Shown piece by piece: positions 1 through 11,849 of a DNA stretch of 64,000 nt. The notes under the pieces were generated by a model. That model saw only the letters and a list, made by a program, of their open reading frames with translations, did no database searches and was not told the origin of the DNA. The stretch spans positions 20,294,001 through 20,358,000 of the forward strand of contig NC_087257.1 of the NCBI RefSeq assembly GCF_037042905.1, written 5' to 3'. This DNA comes from Lytechinus pictus (taxonomy: Eukaryota > Echinodermata > Echinoidea > Temnopleuroida > Toxopneustidae). The translations under genes and the position numbers were made by a program. Position 1 is the stretch's first letter; the number at the start of each line of letters is the position of its first letter.

Positions 1-16
1 TGACCTTTCATTTCAG

Positions 17-191
17 GTTCTTCTCGATGAATGTAAGTTGGTTCGAAGCGGAGAACCGCTGTCGTGATTTCACAGTCCCGTGCTCTGACGGGAGTACTGA
101 TGGTCTGTTTCAGGGACATCTCGTCTCGGTTCATTCCCAGGAAGAATTCTCCTTCTTAACCACAATGTACGAGTCTATCAGAGTCAAGCGG
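17..191 (+). CDS. C-type lectin, penultimate exon
   Basis: It starts after the acceptor ttcatttcag at the left edge and ends before a GTAAGAG donor at 192. One leading base finishes a codon from an exon outside the window, followed by F-F-S-M-N-V-S-W. The methionine at 27 is therefore internal, not a start. The exon ends on a codon boundary (R-V-K-R). Confidence 0.85.
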
Positions 192-760
192 GTAAGAGAT
201 GGTCTCCATTCTTAAATCCATTGGCAGCAATATCGAACCCGCCCCCTAGCCAAATACGGGCGTCGGTCCAGTGGGGGAGGGAGGGACACGTATCTGAGAA
301 TAGAGAACACACAGGGACCTGGGAGACCTGGTCATTGAAGATCATCTATTTTTACTAGGGGTGCGGTGACAACTGATTCTCAGCACCCCCAGTAATACAA
401 TAATCATAGATGGCCAGGTACTGTGGGACACATACCGCCTTATGCACCGGAAGCCCTGTATTTCTTAGAATTGCATGGCCTGACTTAATAAACGCGTAAG
501 TATCGTTGATTTCTTATTTTCGCCAGATTGGTGTATCAAACTGGGTGTGGATCGGTTTACATGACCGAGGTACGGAGGACTCGTTTGAATGGATCGACGG
601 GACCGAAGTGGAGTATACCCCCTGGACCCCTGGGCAGCCCAACAACTACCAAGAACAGGATTGTATTGTATTCAGACAAGAGGATGAATATCATTGGCAT
701 GATGTGGCCTGCGACTACGATAGAGTGGAAGCATATATTTGTAAAATTCCGAAATGGTAG
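17..760 (+). CDS. C-type lectin domain protein, 3' part of gene (two exons)
   Basis: Two exons give the C-terminal part of a C-type lectin-like carbohydrate-recognition domain. Exon 17-191 follows an AG acceptor at the window edge. Exon 527-760 follows a CAG acceptor and ends in a stop. Both sides of the intron (192-526) are phase 0. Landmarks in order: W-F-E-A-E-N-R-C, the L-V-S-V-H-S-Q-E-E-F segment typical of these folds, WIGL, the long-loop motif Q-P-N after W-T-P-G, D-C, then W-H-D-V-A-C and a final Y-I-C-K. Five cysteines suit the usual two disulfides plus an extra one. In this family EPN usually marks mannose-type and QPD galactose-type binding; QPN is intermediate, so ligand is not predictable. 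The signal peptide and first part of the domain lie left of the window. Likely secreted; role in immunity or adhesion is inference. Confidence 0.9.
527..760 (+). CDS. C-type lectin, terminal coding exon
   Basis: The acceptor is ttcgccag, ending at 526. The first codons read I-G-V-S-N-W-V-W-I-G-L. The exon holds the QPN sugar-site loop and the C-terminal W-H-D / Y-I-C-K end, closing with TAG at 758-760 only five residues after the last cysteine, as expected for a domain at the protein C-terminus. Confidence 0.9.
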   Translation: MGVSNWVWIGLHDRGTEDSFEWIDGTEVEYTPWTPGQPNNYQEQDCIVFRQEDEYHWHDVACDYDRVEAYICKIPKW

Positions 761-1430
761 CCAGCAGCGAAATAGGAAATAACAACGATAAAATTACGTA
801 GCGTCAATTTATTTGACCAGTTTTCTTTTTTTTCAGATCGAGTACGGTATGCGATTTCTATTTAGTGGATGGAAACCCAGATTTTTTTGTTGTTGTTGTG
901 ACATTGCATTTATATATCACCAGAAATTTTGCATCTACAATAGCGCCATCTATTGGCTATTTCCGAGGTGCTCAATAAGAATTGAAAGGTAATTTTTAGA
1001 CATTAGAAGTGATATGCAATAGTGGTCATCATATCAAAATTCTAGAAATCGTCGGGCATTACCCCCCCCCCTACCTCCCGTTCCACACGTCCAATGTCAA
1101 GGGATTTTCAGATTAAAAACTGATTTCAGACTATTTCAACATAGGCCTATTATATCTGGTCATTTATAACACAAAATTCAGATCGGAAAGATGTCATTTT
1201 TTGTTGATTTTTATACTTTTTTAAAATCAATTCGAAGAGTCATCCCTGAACGTCGTATTCATATGAATTTCATGGTTCAGTTAAGCGATCACCCGTCAGC
1301 GCCGCCCAAACTCACAATTATCATAACGTTACGCCTATGGGACAAATCGTGAATTAGTCGCTTACTATTGCAATAACATAATATTATGTATGAAAATCGC
1401 TTTGGCACCACCCCCGGGAGGGGGGGGGGG
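761..1430. other. 3' flank of the lectin gene, no gene seen
   Basis: AT-rich sequence without a supported ORF. A C-run sits near 1063-1071. No canonical AATAAA lies close behind the lectin stop, so the polyadenylation site is unplaced. Confidence 0.5.
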
Positions 1431-1435
1431 TATAT

Positions 1436-1920
1436 AATGCATAGTGGGTATGTGCCGCGGAGGGGACCCCCATTTTTACACTCAAATTTCAGTTCCAAGG
1501 CATAGCATTTTTGTCTTATTGAGAAAAAGAACAAAGAAAGCCGCTCCAAAGCATAGCATTTTCTTCTTATCGAGAAAAAGAAGAAAGATATCCGCTCCAA
1601 AGCTTCGCATATTTTTCGTTACGCCGTTCCAGTCGCATTGATCTGCTACAATGAGCTGCAATTTTGGTGAAAAGCAGCCGCAGAGCGCTGTCCGACCATC
1701 GCCCCTGCGCGAGCGTACCCGGGGCCTTGCCGCCGGGCTAGCTGCATCATGCACGCTTGCCCGTTCCGTAGGGATGCATACGCACTCACACGCTGGCGAT
1801 CCGTTCCAAGGACCCCCGTTTTCACAAACATTTGTAGTTCCGAAGCCCGTTCCGAGGACCCTCCTTTTTACAATAAGCCCGCTCCAAGGCCCCCGTTTTT
1901 GGTATCGCCCGTGGCACACC
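1436..1920. repeat. degenerate tandem repeat, GC-rich, units start near GTTCCAAGG
   Basis: Two blocks. At 1493-1610 a roughly 55-base unit containing CTCCAAAGCATAGCATTTT and GAGAAAAAGAA recurs two to three times. At 1800-1917 a shorter unit with the core GTTCCAAGGACCCCCGTTTT (variants CCGAGGACC, CTCCAAGGCC) recurs four times. The same TTCCAAGG/CTCCAAAG core links both blocks. Long open frames on both strands across this stretch result from the repeat and show no domain. Confidence 0.6.
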
Positions 1921-1959
1921 CTACCACTTTTTTGGTCGAGTACCCTCCCCCCCCGGGGG

Positions 1960-3297
1960 GCACCACCAGATCTAAAATCCCCAACATTTTCTCATCCCCA
2001 TAATAACATTTTGCTCTATTTCCCCTTTTTGTGCGCGATATGTGTAAAATTCGCTTGTTTTTCTCACTTTTTAGGAATTTTTTATCGCAGTACTTGAAAA
2101 CGGTAGCAGACGAACCTTTGTTACCACCGCCAAAATAAAGAGTCTTACTTCATTTTTTTCTGATATAAGGGTCATTTGGATTGGATAAAAGTTCATCCTG
2201 TCATTTTTCACGTCGAATCAGATGTTCCCTTAGAACATTAGCCAAAACGGGAAGAAACCGCTGTCGCGAACACGCGATTACTACACACAAAACCTATAGC
2301 GTGTGCGCAACTAGTGCAGTGGCCTGGAAATAACTGTCATTTTAATGGTAAACAAACGCCACTTTTTATGAAAAGTAACATCTGTAGAACGAGCAGTATG
2401 AAATAATATCGCATTTAAATAACGTGCACTTCGTTTATTTGGAAGTATTCACAGGTATTAATTTTGTTCTTGTGCCGTGGCCTGTGCAGCTGAACGGTCA
2501 GGAGACTGTACCAACGGCAAATAGGGGTATTGAGTACCCGTCTAGTCTGGGCCGGGAGCACTTACGAAGTTACGGTGCGTGTGAAAGAATGTCTGTCTGT
2601 ACTGTGACAGTGACACTCCATGCACTGGATCGTCCCGTCCATAATCAGTATTGTTTACACAGGGCAAAACACCCCTTTTTGTTATAATGGAAGCGTCGAT
2701 TTCAATTTCAGTCATATTACTGCACTACAGTGTATCCCAAAACAAATGTTAATGGCTTTACTTTTATACAACTGGATGACAAATTATGTGATATGGTCCA
2801 ATAATCACAAAGGTAGGAATATTTTTCCATTACTTAAACCTCTCCATCCAAGTTTTGTATGTGCAATCAGGACGAGAACTGTCCGTCGAGCTATACTCCA
2901 CATGACTGATTGTGCACAGACTGCAGACATCCCTGTATCTTGACGGGCATCAAGTTGAAGGCAGATCTGCTAGACCATAATTACAGAAAAATGAATCTTT
3001 CAATATGTAAATGCTTATAAAACGAATGAATGTGAACAATAATAATATATGTACAAACTACGTAAACTAGACAACAAATACGGAACTTTTCAAGATGAGA
3101 TAATGTATTAAAAATTGTTTTAATTCATTTCCTTGTAATGATTGTTTAGGCCAAATGTATAAAACAAAAGCTAGTTTGCGATTATAAAATTATATACATG
3201 TGCAATATAATTCAGCAATTGTCACTCACATCATATATAAAAGTGTCGTGTGGGACACACTCTCTTACGTATTAGTCCGGTCTGAGCTTCAGCATTA
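1960..3297. other. intergenic, no gene seen
   Basis: AT-rich single-copy-looking sequence between the lectin side and the 3.3-kb transposon. Open frames near 2424-2687 and 2620-2943 have no recognisable domain or consistent splice context. Confidence 0.5.
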
Positions 3298-3299
3298 TA

Positions 3300-4295
3300 C
3301 AGTGCGTATCAAAAAAAAGTTTACACTTAGAAAAAATCCTGTAAAATTATATATTTGTAATATCCTGAAGATTTTCCACATTTTAACATTGGTACAGATC
3401 CATTTAAGCAATATAAATAACTGTCGAAAAATATTTCCGCTTGAGTGAGCACCACTTACTTTTGAAAAGTTAGTGAAAATCATTTTCGCAGAACTTTGAA
3501 ATAATTATGCAAATAAAAGTAGACCTTAATCATGAAGAACACGTGGGATTTAGCTAGTAAAATTGATTTGAAGATATTTTTTACCTTTTTTTAAACTTGT
3601 CTCTTTGCTCAAAACACTTCAAAGAGTGCATTGCGTCCCACCCCACTCCCCCACACACCGAGGCCATCATGACGATATTTTCTTTACACTGAGCTGTGAT
3701 TTACATGAAATGGCTTAGGCTTGATTTTCATTTTGATAATCATTGTCAAGCTTGGGAAAAGTGTGGAGAAACAAGTATTAAATGAGAAATGAAATGTAAA
3801 CCCACTTTAAATGATAAAAACTTAGTGAAAAAATGCTGGAGATGTCTGATATACATGTAAACTTTTGTTCAGATTCAGTTATGTCCTCACATCCAGCTGG
3901 CACAAAAAGGGTAAATGTTGTGCTTACTAAGTGTTAAAATTTCAATTTGGGTGGCAAAATTGTTACAAAATGCTTGAAAATATCTGTTTTATTTCAATAG
4001 ACTAAAAGTGCAAGGGAAATGTATGAGAAATGTTTCGCAGGGTAAGTTTGATTTCGCCCTTTCCCCAGTTCCCCTTGATACAGCGTGAAAACGAGCATTT
4101 CTGCGCAAGCAGATTTCCGCAAGCTTTACAAAAATGGACAGTGCTCACTCAAGTGTAACATTCTGTCAAAACTTTTACTTCCAATGGATAGATCAGACCC
4201 AACCCATGATTATATGTGAAAAAATTACACACATGTTGTATATTTTTTAATTCCCAGGGTTTTTTCAAAGTGTAAACTTTTTTTGATACGCACTG
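3300..4295. mobile_element. Tc1/mariner-type non-autonomous element (996 bp) with TA duplication
   Basis: The left end reads CAGTGCGTATCAAAAAAAAG followed by TTTACACTTAG. The right end is its inverted counterpart, ending GATACGCACTG. Each end is flanked by TA (3298-3299 and 4296-4297), the target duplication expected of Tc1/mariner. A further AAGTGTAA motif lies inside near 4150. No transposase ORF is present, so it is a deletion derivative or MITE-like copy. Confidence 0.75.
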
Positions 4296-4297
4296 TA

Positions 4298-7119
4298 CAG
4301 TGGCAGGCAAACATATTCAGTAAACTTAAGTAAACACCTGGAGCGAATTTTGTTTCCCTCATGATAAAATGCAAATCGTAGGCCTACTTATTTATGTTGT
4401 CTGTACAATTTTCACTATCCATTCGCTAAGTTTAAGTTCCTAAAATATGGCACTAAACAGGTTGGCAAAGAATACTTAACGATACGGGCTGGAGCGGTGC
4501 TGGCGTTTCCCTTGCCAAAGTTTTCTCTCTACCTCTTACACCACCCCCTCCCCCTCTATTTCTCATTTTCTTCCGTCTCCTTTTGGTTTACTTCTCTGGC
4601 CATTCCCGGTTGCCCCCCCCCCCCCTCTCCCTTTTCTTGTATTTTTTTTTTTTTTGGGGGGGGGGTATGTCCTGTCCTTCGGTTTAATTTATTATAATTA
4701 TCTTGTTCTTGCAAGGTTCTTGTAACGTTTTGTCCCATATTGTCCTAATTGTTTTGCCTTGTCATACCTCGTTATTATCCAGCCTTATCTTAATTTCAGA
4801 GATTATAATATAAGTCATGACAGTCATAATTAATATTCCATGAACCGATATGATTTGTATATTATAAATATTCCGAATTTGTATCAATATATCACTTCTT
4901 CATTTATACAAGAGAACCTCCATTAAAATAACTACGCTCTACTAGAGGTTGCCATTTTATTTCATTATATTGTTCATTTAGTAAATTTGTTTTTGAATAT
5001 TTGAAATGAAGTAAATTATTCATCAATCAATTAATCAATCACAAAATTGCCTCGCTCTCAAAGTGAGAGGGGCCATTCATATCGTGTAAATGTTCAAGTT
5101 ATAAATAAAGTTTCTATCCCAAAGATTGAACAATTTAAAATGAGTATTTCACCATGTCCACCTTATTTTATTGTATTTGGGCGAATTAGAAACAATGATA
5201 ATTATAACGTTTACACCATTGTTATTAACATATGAATTTGAGAATCTGCATAAAAATTGTTATCCTACTTTCTCTCGAGCTCCTAAATGTATGTAACATT
5301 TCCAGAGACTTCAACTAAGTGTATGGTACAGATTACGATGTAATTCGTCAAAAATTATATCCCAAATGTTTTTTTATAAACAATTTGGATCACTATCATA
5401 CAGCAAAAACACTTAATAGTCTGCTTAATTCCGCCTCCCCCCGCCATGGTATTAGATTATTCATTGGTATAAACATGTAAATATTTACCAGCAGCTTTGC
5501 CAGCACACAATGAAAGGATACGGTTAAAAATGTTCACAAATGAAATACAAAGAAAATGTGTTAAATTTTATTAAACAAACTCATGATTAAATTGCATCAA
5601 GAGTGGAAACATACTTCGCAATGTAGTTCATAGATGGAAACAGATGGATAAAAGAGAGGGACATAAAGGGAGAGATAAGGTAAAAGTGAGATGTAGGATG
5701 ATAGAGCCAAGAGAGGGGGTTCAACAGGGGGAGGAAAAAAAATTGACACAAATACAAATCATTTTAAAAATTGCATAAGCACGACAATCAATGCTCCCGT
5801 TCATGAAAATTGTCAAAGAAAGTGATAGAGAGAAAGAGGAGAAGGGGGAGAAGAAGAGAATAAGAAGGAGGAGAAGAAAATATATTTCAGCACTATTTAA
5901 GTATATGCTCTAGTGTCAGCCTATTCAATCACTTTTTGCCAAACAAATAGAACTCAAGAAGAAAAGGTGGGGCAGCAGCAGTTGTATAAGGCCTATATAG
6001 AGCCTGAGTGCTCACCACCCCAGGCTAGCCGCCAGAGACTGTCACTGTATACCACACCCCATTGTAGGGACAACAAAGATTTGCATAAGAGTCCGTGCTA
6101 AAACAAAATCGTAGACTTTATGAACGTACGGAAATCAGGAGGGATGAGCAGGATACGATCACCCGAAAGGGCACACATATCCATCCGCATGCAATGCAAT
6201 GCATTCTGGACAGGCGTAAGTAAAGATCACATGATTTTATTGATTGAAATAATTCGTTAAAAAAGCCCAAATAACGTACCTAAATTCATAAAATGTGTTG
6301 TGGAGTAGGTTTCACGGTACACCATGTATCTTTCTTGGGCAAGTGTTGGTCCTGATAAAGGACCACCCAAACTCGACGTTTCGACAAGTGTGTTTTTGTC
6401 GTCTTCAGGAGATTGTTTTGTTGTATTGTGTATTGTAATATGTTCACAATGACATGTTCAAAATAATATATTTATTGTTTGTATTTCGCTCGCTTGTATC
6501 CGAAGTAAGTCTTAAGGAAGTGCTTCAATTTTTAAACTTGTCTAATGCCAAGTTTGGGTAATTGTCAATTTATTTTAATAAGTTTCACATTTCTATACTG
6601 AAAATTACAAGAAGAAAAACAAATCATGAATCATTGTGAGATGGGGTTATCATCCACTTTGTTCCTGGTCAATTATTTTCAAGTTAATACACACATAACC
6701 TGATCATGATCAGAGTGTCATCATGTTAGCTTATAATACACCTGATATGAGCACCACAATTCTAAAGTTCTCTAGTGAAAATAAAAATGTATGTTCCATC
6801 GCAAAAAAGAGGTGACTGTTGTTTTTTTGTTTTTTTGTTTTTTTGCAGGTTGATTTCTTAAACTCCTTTGGCTGCAATAACCGATATCATTTCATGTTCG
6901 AGGTTTCAAATCCAAGATTTGCTTCTTCAACATTATTTTGTTTGCCTTGCAGCTAGACCCATCGAATACAAATACCGTTTGTTCGGGAACAGTGAGGGTG
7001 TGTCGACGTCGGAGAGCCATTGTGCAGGTTGCATCCCCCTCCACACCATAATCCCGTAACTAGATTAACTACATTAATCTTAATAAGGAACATAGTCGTG
7101 GAAGATGATTTTTATAAGA
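4298..7119. other. intergenic, low-complexity tracts, 3' side of P450 A
   Basis: No coding sequence supported. It holds a C-run/T-run/G-run block at 4612-4668, a purine-rich tract (GGAGAAG-like) at 5630-5885, and at 6340-6412 a GGTCC...GGACC hairpin followed by a GTTTCGACAAG segment. Part of the last (CAAGTGTTGGTCCTGA) recurs at 51474-51500. A reverse-strand AATAAA at 6569-6574 is a possible, unproven poly(A) signal for P450 A, about 550 bases past its stop. Confidence 0.45.
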
Positions 7120-7298
7120 TTAGCGTTCGATGGCGCAGATTTCGTATGGTTCTGGATTCATGGTGATTCCAGTCTCGCCACGCAAGCTTGGAGTGGGTTG
7201 ATTGAGTGGTAACCTGAATTCAAACTGCTGGAAGAGATTGGTGAACAGGAGGAAGGTTTCCATTTTAGCCAGCTGACTACCCACGCAATCCCGCCGAC
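7120..7298 (-). CDS. P450 A exon 4: heme-ligand cysteine and C-terminus
   Basis: Follows an acceptor ending ATACAG. The split Gly is followed by R-R-D-C-V-G, so the ligand cysteine lies at the start of this exon. It continues through the L-helix (S-Q-L-A-K-M-E) and ends I-C-A-I-E-R then TAA. It is 179 nt, the same as in gene B. Confidence 0.93.
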
Positions 7299-10200
7299 CT
7301 GTATAACAACAGAAACATGAATTTCTTAGTTGACAATTAGCAAGCAGATTAGCATAAAGTAGTTTTAAGGTACCTCTGCTCATATAGACGCGCATACACG
7401 TATTTAAATCATGCAATTCCATTGAAGTTAATGTGCGAGTTTAATAGATACTTCCCTTAAACCCTTGGGAGGGGTGCCAACTTTAGCATGCTGCAAAGAC
7501 ATGGGCCCATTTTTTTTTAATAACGTACGATTAAGACTAGTTAAAAAGAATATCTAAAATTTTCCCAGTTCATCCAGAAATATGATAGTCTGGAGCATGC
7601 GTGAATTAAAATATAATGCTTGTATAAGACACTGTAAAAGGCCAATATTCTCTCTTTTATGAGGGGACAGAGCCTAGGGCAGGGGTTCTCAAACTACGGC
7701 CCGCGGGCGGAGCTTCTCTATCCGGCCCGCGAGACTGCTGTTTTTTTTTTAATCACTTTTAAGTCACAATATGAAACATAGCTCAATATGATTACATTGT
7801 GTATCCATGTAACCGTATTAAAAGTAATGGCAGTCAAATTAATTTGACTATTAAGCAAAGTTTAGTGGAGTATTTTCTGTCTGTTCTACTTTCTTATTAG
7901 ATGACCAGGGCTACAATGAAAAAGTAGTTTCACATCAAACGTTGATAACACGTTGCATTTGAAAACAGGTGCGCGCACATTCCAACACGCGATCAATTTG
8001 GTTAAAACGTAAGCTTAATTGCCGGTTCAGCTCTGCGTATTTTCTCAGGGGTACATTAGTCATCATTAATTATTAGCCAGGTCAAGATGGTATCAAATTC
8101 TGCAATTAAAAGAATGGTGAATACTGAAAATCGTGTTTTCCATGAAGAATGGACAGACAAGTATCATTCATTTTGCCACAATCGAGCACAAGGCCAATGT
8201 GTTGGCCAATCTACTTTGACTCCAAAAAAAATATTGATAGACCTACTGCAAAACATTATCTGTCTCTTCAATCATGTCAATTCTAGGTATGTGTTAAAAT
8301 TAACTTAGGTCATTGTGGGTACAATCTACATTCCTTTTAACAAAGTACTACAATTTTGTTGTCATTACTATTGACTCTCGCTGTATTTTGAAATCTTTTC
8401 TACTTTTGCCTGTGTTCCATGCATATGAAACTGTTATAAATTTGTTGGATTAAATTCTCCCAAAAATAAGGGCCAGATTGCACCAGAGAGCATCTAGGAT
8501 CCCGACCGCAAGGGTCTTCGCACTTCGCGCACATTTTTTTCTAAGTATTCACTTCACCCTGGCCCTTTCAGGTTTATTTCGAGTCTCATCTGGCCCTTCA
8601 AATAGAAAGTTTAAGAACCCCTGGCCTAGGGTTTACAACAAACGATCAAAGCAGCTTTACGCTGCCACTTTCTTTAAAATCGAGGGTAAAAATGAAGACA
8701 TCTTTAAGAGTTGCAAAATTTCGCAAAAGAAAGGTTATTACACATCCTAGTCGGTATGCAAATATGCAAATAAGGGAAGACTGCATCCACTCACTAGTTC
8801 TTTTGCAATTATAATTATGTGAAAATATGGTGGAACTATTTTTTTTCCGTAGTACAATTAAAAAGAGTTTGATTTCTACGAAAATACACAATTATCATTC
8901 CTAATCCCGAAAGAGATTCATTGAAGAGTTTCCTTATTGTCAAATTAATCTGCACATGAATTAAATTATTTTATACATCATGATAAATTATTCAAATACC
9001 AAATAGTAATTTACTGCCACCATATCTTTTCATTCCATATCACCCGTGTTTTGCATGTAACTGATACAATAAGCCAACCTTTAAAATGTCATAGCGTTTA
9101 ATTTTTACTTCTGATTTCGGCAAAATTTTCGGCGTTAAAATTGTTTTTTCCATTCCTTCAGGCAACATGGGTGAACTTTTAAATCTCAAGTACAAATATA
9201 TTCTTTCCCTTCTTACCGACACCGAATGGCATCCAAGCATCGTTCTTCTGAAACACTTTCCCATCCTCGCTGAGAAATCGGTCTGGGTTGAAATCTTCCG
9301 GATCCTTCCATTCTCGCGGATCATGATGAACAGCCCACAGGTTCGGAACAATGATGGCTCCTTTAGGAATCGAATAACCTCCCAAAGAAACGTCATCAGA
9401 AGTCATGTGGGGGACTGAGACGGGAAGAACGGGTCGAATTCTCATGACTTCAGCAAGGGTGGCATTGCAGTAGTGCAACTGTGGACGGTCCTCGGTTGTC
9501 GGTTGACGACCACGTCCAATAACAGTGTCTAATTCGGTTTGTACCTGCGTTGGTCATAAAGAAAATGTGTGGGTTTTTTCTCTCTTCATTGAGTGTCCTC
9601 CGAAAAGAAAGAATTTCAAATCATGAATGTTTACTTTCCCCTTGGTCTTAGTTTGGATAAAATCAGTGTGCCTAAACAAGCTAAAATGAAATTTATGCAG
9701 ACCTAAATGCACAGTGAGAAAAAAACAACAGAATAAACAAAATTGTGTATAAATGGAGGGGAGTAGGTGGTTCACGACCCACCTAAAATCACCACCGAAT
9801 GGGAAGAGAGAGGGTAAGGGAGAAAGGGTGAAAATTATATTATTTTTTAAATGTATTTTCAAAATCTATCACAAAATTAGCTTTCGGTACTAAAATAGTC
9901 AACGTTGCATGCTCGGGACTTACAAAATACACAATGTTTCTTCCCCTCAATCCTTTTAAGTCAATACACCACTGATTAAAAAACCCTGACCATACAGATA
10001 TCAAGGCTTGTCTTTTATTTTTCTTACTTTGCATTTTAGTCTGCAGAAATGCTCAGTGATATTAAATGAATATAAACGAAATGAAATTCGTAAAAAAATA
10101 ATGCGAATGATGGAAAAAACTTATATGCTCTCAATATCTATTTGAGATTATTATTGATTGATAGATGGGAAAAAACACCAAATACATTAAAATTGTAAAT

Positions 10201-11849
10201 ATAAGATATAATATAGAGAAAAAATATATATTCATTAATAAAGAAATCAAATTTTAGAAGGGAAAGATAACCAGAAGGAATCGGAATGTTATAACACGAA
10301 GAGGAAGGTTCGAGGAAAATACCAGCACAATCTATATAAAATTGAATAATTTCATTCAAATTCTTCATAAGGGTTTAATGGCAAATAATTTAAATAGGTC
10401 GCTACCTTTTGTTGAACATCCGGGTGAATTGCTAAGAGGAGAATCGCCCAAGATGTAACAACTGCCGTGGTATCGGTACCTCCGAGAAAGAAATCCAGCA
10501 AAATCCGCCAAAGATACTCAACTTTGAATTCCTGGCGTATATCATCATCTGCTAGGAAGGCGTCGATAAAATCACGAATGTTCTCTTTCTGAAATGTCTC
10601 CTGATGGCTTTTGACATGAGACATCATGAAGTCCCTGTCGGCAAAGATCGTTTCACGGTAGTGCTTGTATTTCGGTGTGTGTATGAGTGATTCGAAGATG
10701 TTCACCGGATCTGTTTCTGGGATCAGTGAGACTGTGTCTTCAACTGACTTTAGAATCCCAATATACTCTGGATCATCGTACTCATATCGGCGACCAAATA
10801 GAAGCTGACAAATGATGTTCGCGGTGGCCTTATAGAGCATGATCGAAAGATCTGTGGGTTTTCCACGAATATTTCTGATTTCATCTGCAAGGTAACGTGC
10901 TTCAAGGTTGATCCGAGGCACTAGGCTCCGTTTTCCGAATCCAAAGGAGCGCAGAGCAGGAAGAGAGAATTTCCTTAAGTCACTCCAAGGCTTTCCATTA
11001 CTGAACACGATGGAAGCTAAGTTGGTAAGAAAATTAAAATTGAACGCATTACAATGATCACCCAAACCTTACATCAAACCATGAATTACCCTTTTTCAGA
11101 GCGAGAATATAGATATATTCCAGAACCTACACTTATTAACTTTAATTGATCTGGGAAGGAAAATTCATGATTCAGAGAACAATCCTCGCCCAAGTCCACA
11201 ACGGTTCTGAGAGAGGGGTGATGAAGCCCCTCCCATCAATAATTGGGTCAGTATTGTGCAAAAATTGAGTCACACTAACAATTTGGAAAATAAATAGTAT
11301 ACCTTGACCTCTCCCAGATCGATCTTTTCCTAATGGTCTTAGCCCACAATACCCCCTCTCCCGTCGATCTTTGAAATATATGTGTCGAGAACTTGTAAAA
11401 GTGTTGGAGTGAATGTGAATAATTTTATCATTGAAAATACTCCTTGACAAAAAAATACTTATTCAGTTTTATCAAACAATACCACCATGTTCTTTGGCCG
11501 AGAAGCAAACCTTACCTTTCTTTTGAGGGTCTGGGATACCCCAGTTCAGATGACCAGCCACAAACCGATCAGAGAAGAATTCCCCAGACTTTGCAAGAGC
11601 CTGTCTCAAGCTGTCCTTGTCATTAAGAACAACAAAGAGAAATGACCCTCTCTTCAAACTGAAAACAGGACCATACTTCTTAGCCAGGTCTGTGTAGGCT
11701 TCATGGATGAGGTCCTCTTTAAATTTGTACCCAATGAAAGGGAGAGACCATGGTCCAGGTGGAAGTTTCTTTCGTCTTCGGATCAACAAGATGCAGAGCA
11801 GAAATCCCAATGCTCCAAGAAAAAAAGATGTGACTAACATATCACCCAT
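7120..11849 (-). CDS. cytochrome P450, CYP2 clan (gene A, 4 exons, 483 aa)
   Basis: Heme-thiolate monooxygenase, expected in the ER membrane, oxidising small lipophilic substrates with electrons from NADPH-P450 reductase. Exons: 11849-11516, 11016-10406, 9544-9217, 7298-7120; all introns GT-AG and frame-consistent. The start is the ATG at 11849; paralogue B's first exon has the same 334-nt length. Landmarks by residue: hydrophobic anchor about 5-23 followed by an Arg/Lys stop-transfer stretch; proline hinge PPGPW 30-34; C-helix W122-x3-R126; I-helix GGTDTT 290-295; K-helix ExxR 347-350; FNPDRF 400-405; heme loop FGVGRRDCVG 422-431 with Cys429 as thiolate ligand. Every core motif is intact, so it should be functional. 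CYP2-like assignment rests on these motifs and on the intron inside the heme loop; the exact subfamily and substrate are unknown. Confidence 0.93.
7680..8623. mobile_element. hAT-family transposon remnant with perfect 8-bp duplication (944 bp)
   Basis: Terminal inverted repeats read CAGGGGTTCTCAAAC on the left and TTTAAGAACCCCTG on the right. Perfect direct copies of gcctaggg flank it (7672-7679 and 8624-8631). An 8-bp target duplication plus CAG-type ends is diagnostic of hAT transposons. It lies in intron 3 of P450 A. Only a short decayed transposase fragment survives, so it is non-autonomous. Confidence 0.9.
8087..8308 (+). pseudogene. hAT transposase N-terminal fragment (GTF2IRD2/Zaphod-like)
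   Basis: A 73-codon frame starts with ATG inside the hAT element. Residues 8-27 (I-K-R-M-V-N-T-E-N-R-V-F-H-E-E-W-T-D-K-Y) match, from memory, the start of transposases related to the C-terminal domain of GTF2IRD2, where a K-R/ENRxFxxEWT-(D/E)KY block precedes a zinc-binding C-x2-C region. Here only a C-V-G trace of the finger remains and the frame then ends. It is a relic with no expected activity. Confidence 0.65.
9217..9544 (-). CDS. P450 A exon 3: K-helix, PERF region, start of heme loop
   Basis: Follows an acceptor ending CGCAG and begins V-Q-T-E-L-D. It contains E-V-M-R (ExxR), the D-P-R-E-W-K-D-P segment and FNPDRF, and stops one base after F-G-V inside the heme loop at a GTAAGAAG donor. 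It is 328 nt, identical in length to exon 3 of gene B. Confidence 0.93.
9826..9995. repeat. dispersed repeat copy (CAAAATCTATCACAAAATT family)
   Basis: Located in intron 2 of P450 A. Shares GTGAAA..., TCAAAATCTATCACAAAATT and a following TAAAAxxGTCAA block with 26145-26260 (same orientation) and, inverted, with 61085-61205; a diverged copy is near 21050-21200. Several copies carry GCTCGCTCGC next to it. Class unknown; short dispersed element. Confidence 0.55.
10406..11016 (-). CDS. P450 A exon 2: helices C to I
   Basis: Opens after an acceptor ending ACTTAG. The split codon gives Ala, then S-I-V-F-S-N-G-K-P-W. The exon carries the C-helix WxxxR, the F/G region and the oxygen-activating I-helix motif GGTDTT, and closes at H-P-D-V-Q-Q-K on a codon boundary with a GTAGCG donor. 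One exon here covers what several exons cover in vertebrate CYP2 genes. Confidence 0.92.
11516..11849 (-). CDS. P450 A exon 1: membrane anchor and proline hinge
   Basis: Encodes the N-terminal anchor, PPGPWSLPFIGY and the first beta-sheet region up to W-G-I-P-D-P-Q-K-K. It ends one base into a codon before a GTAAGG donor. A TTG codon six bases upstream is in frame but is not a plausible start beside the ATG. About 130 bases upstream nothing decisive (no clear TATA box) is seen. Confidence 0.92.

Noticed and set aside
1482-1919. 145-codon minus-strand open frame (and a 148-codon plus-strand one)
   Set aside because: Both lie on a degenerate GC-rich repeat; compositions are odd and no domain is recognisable.
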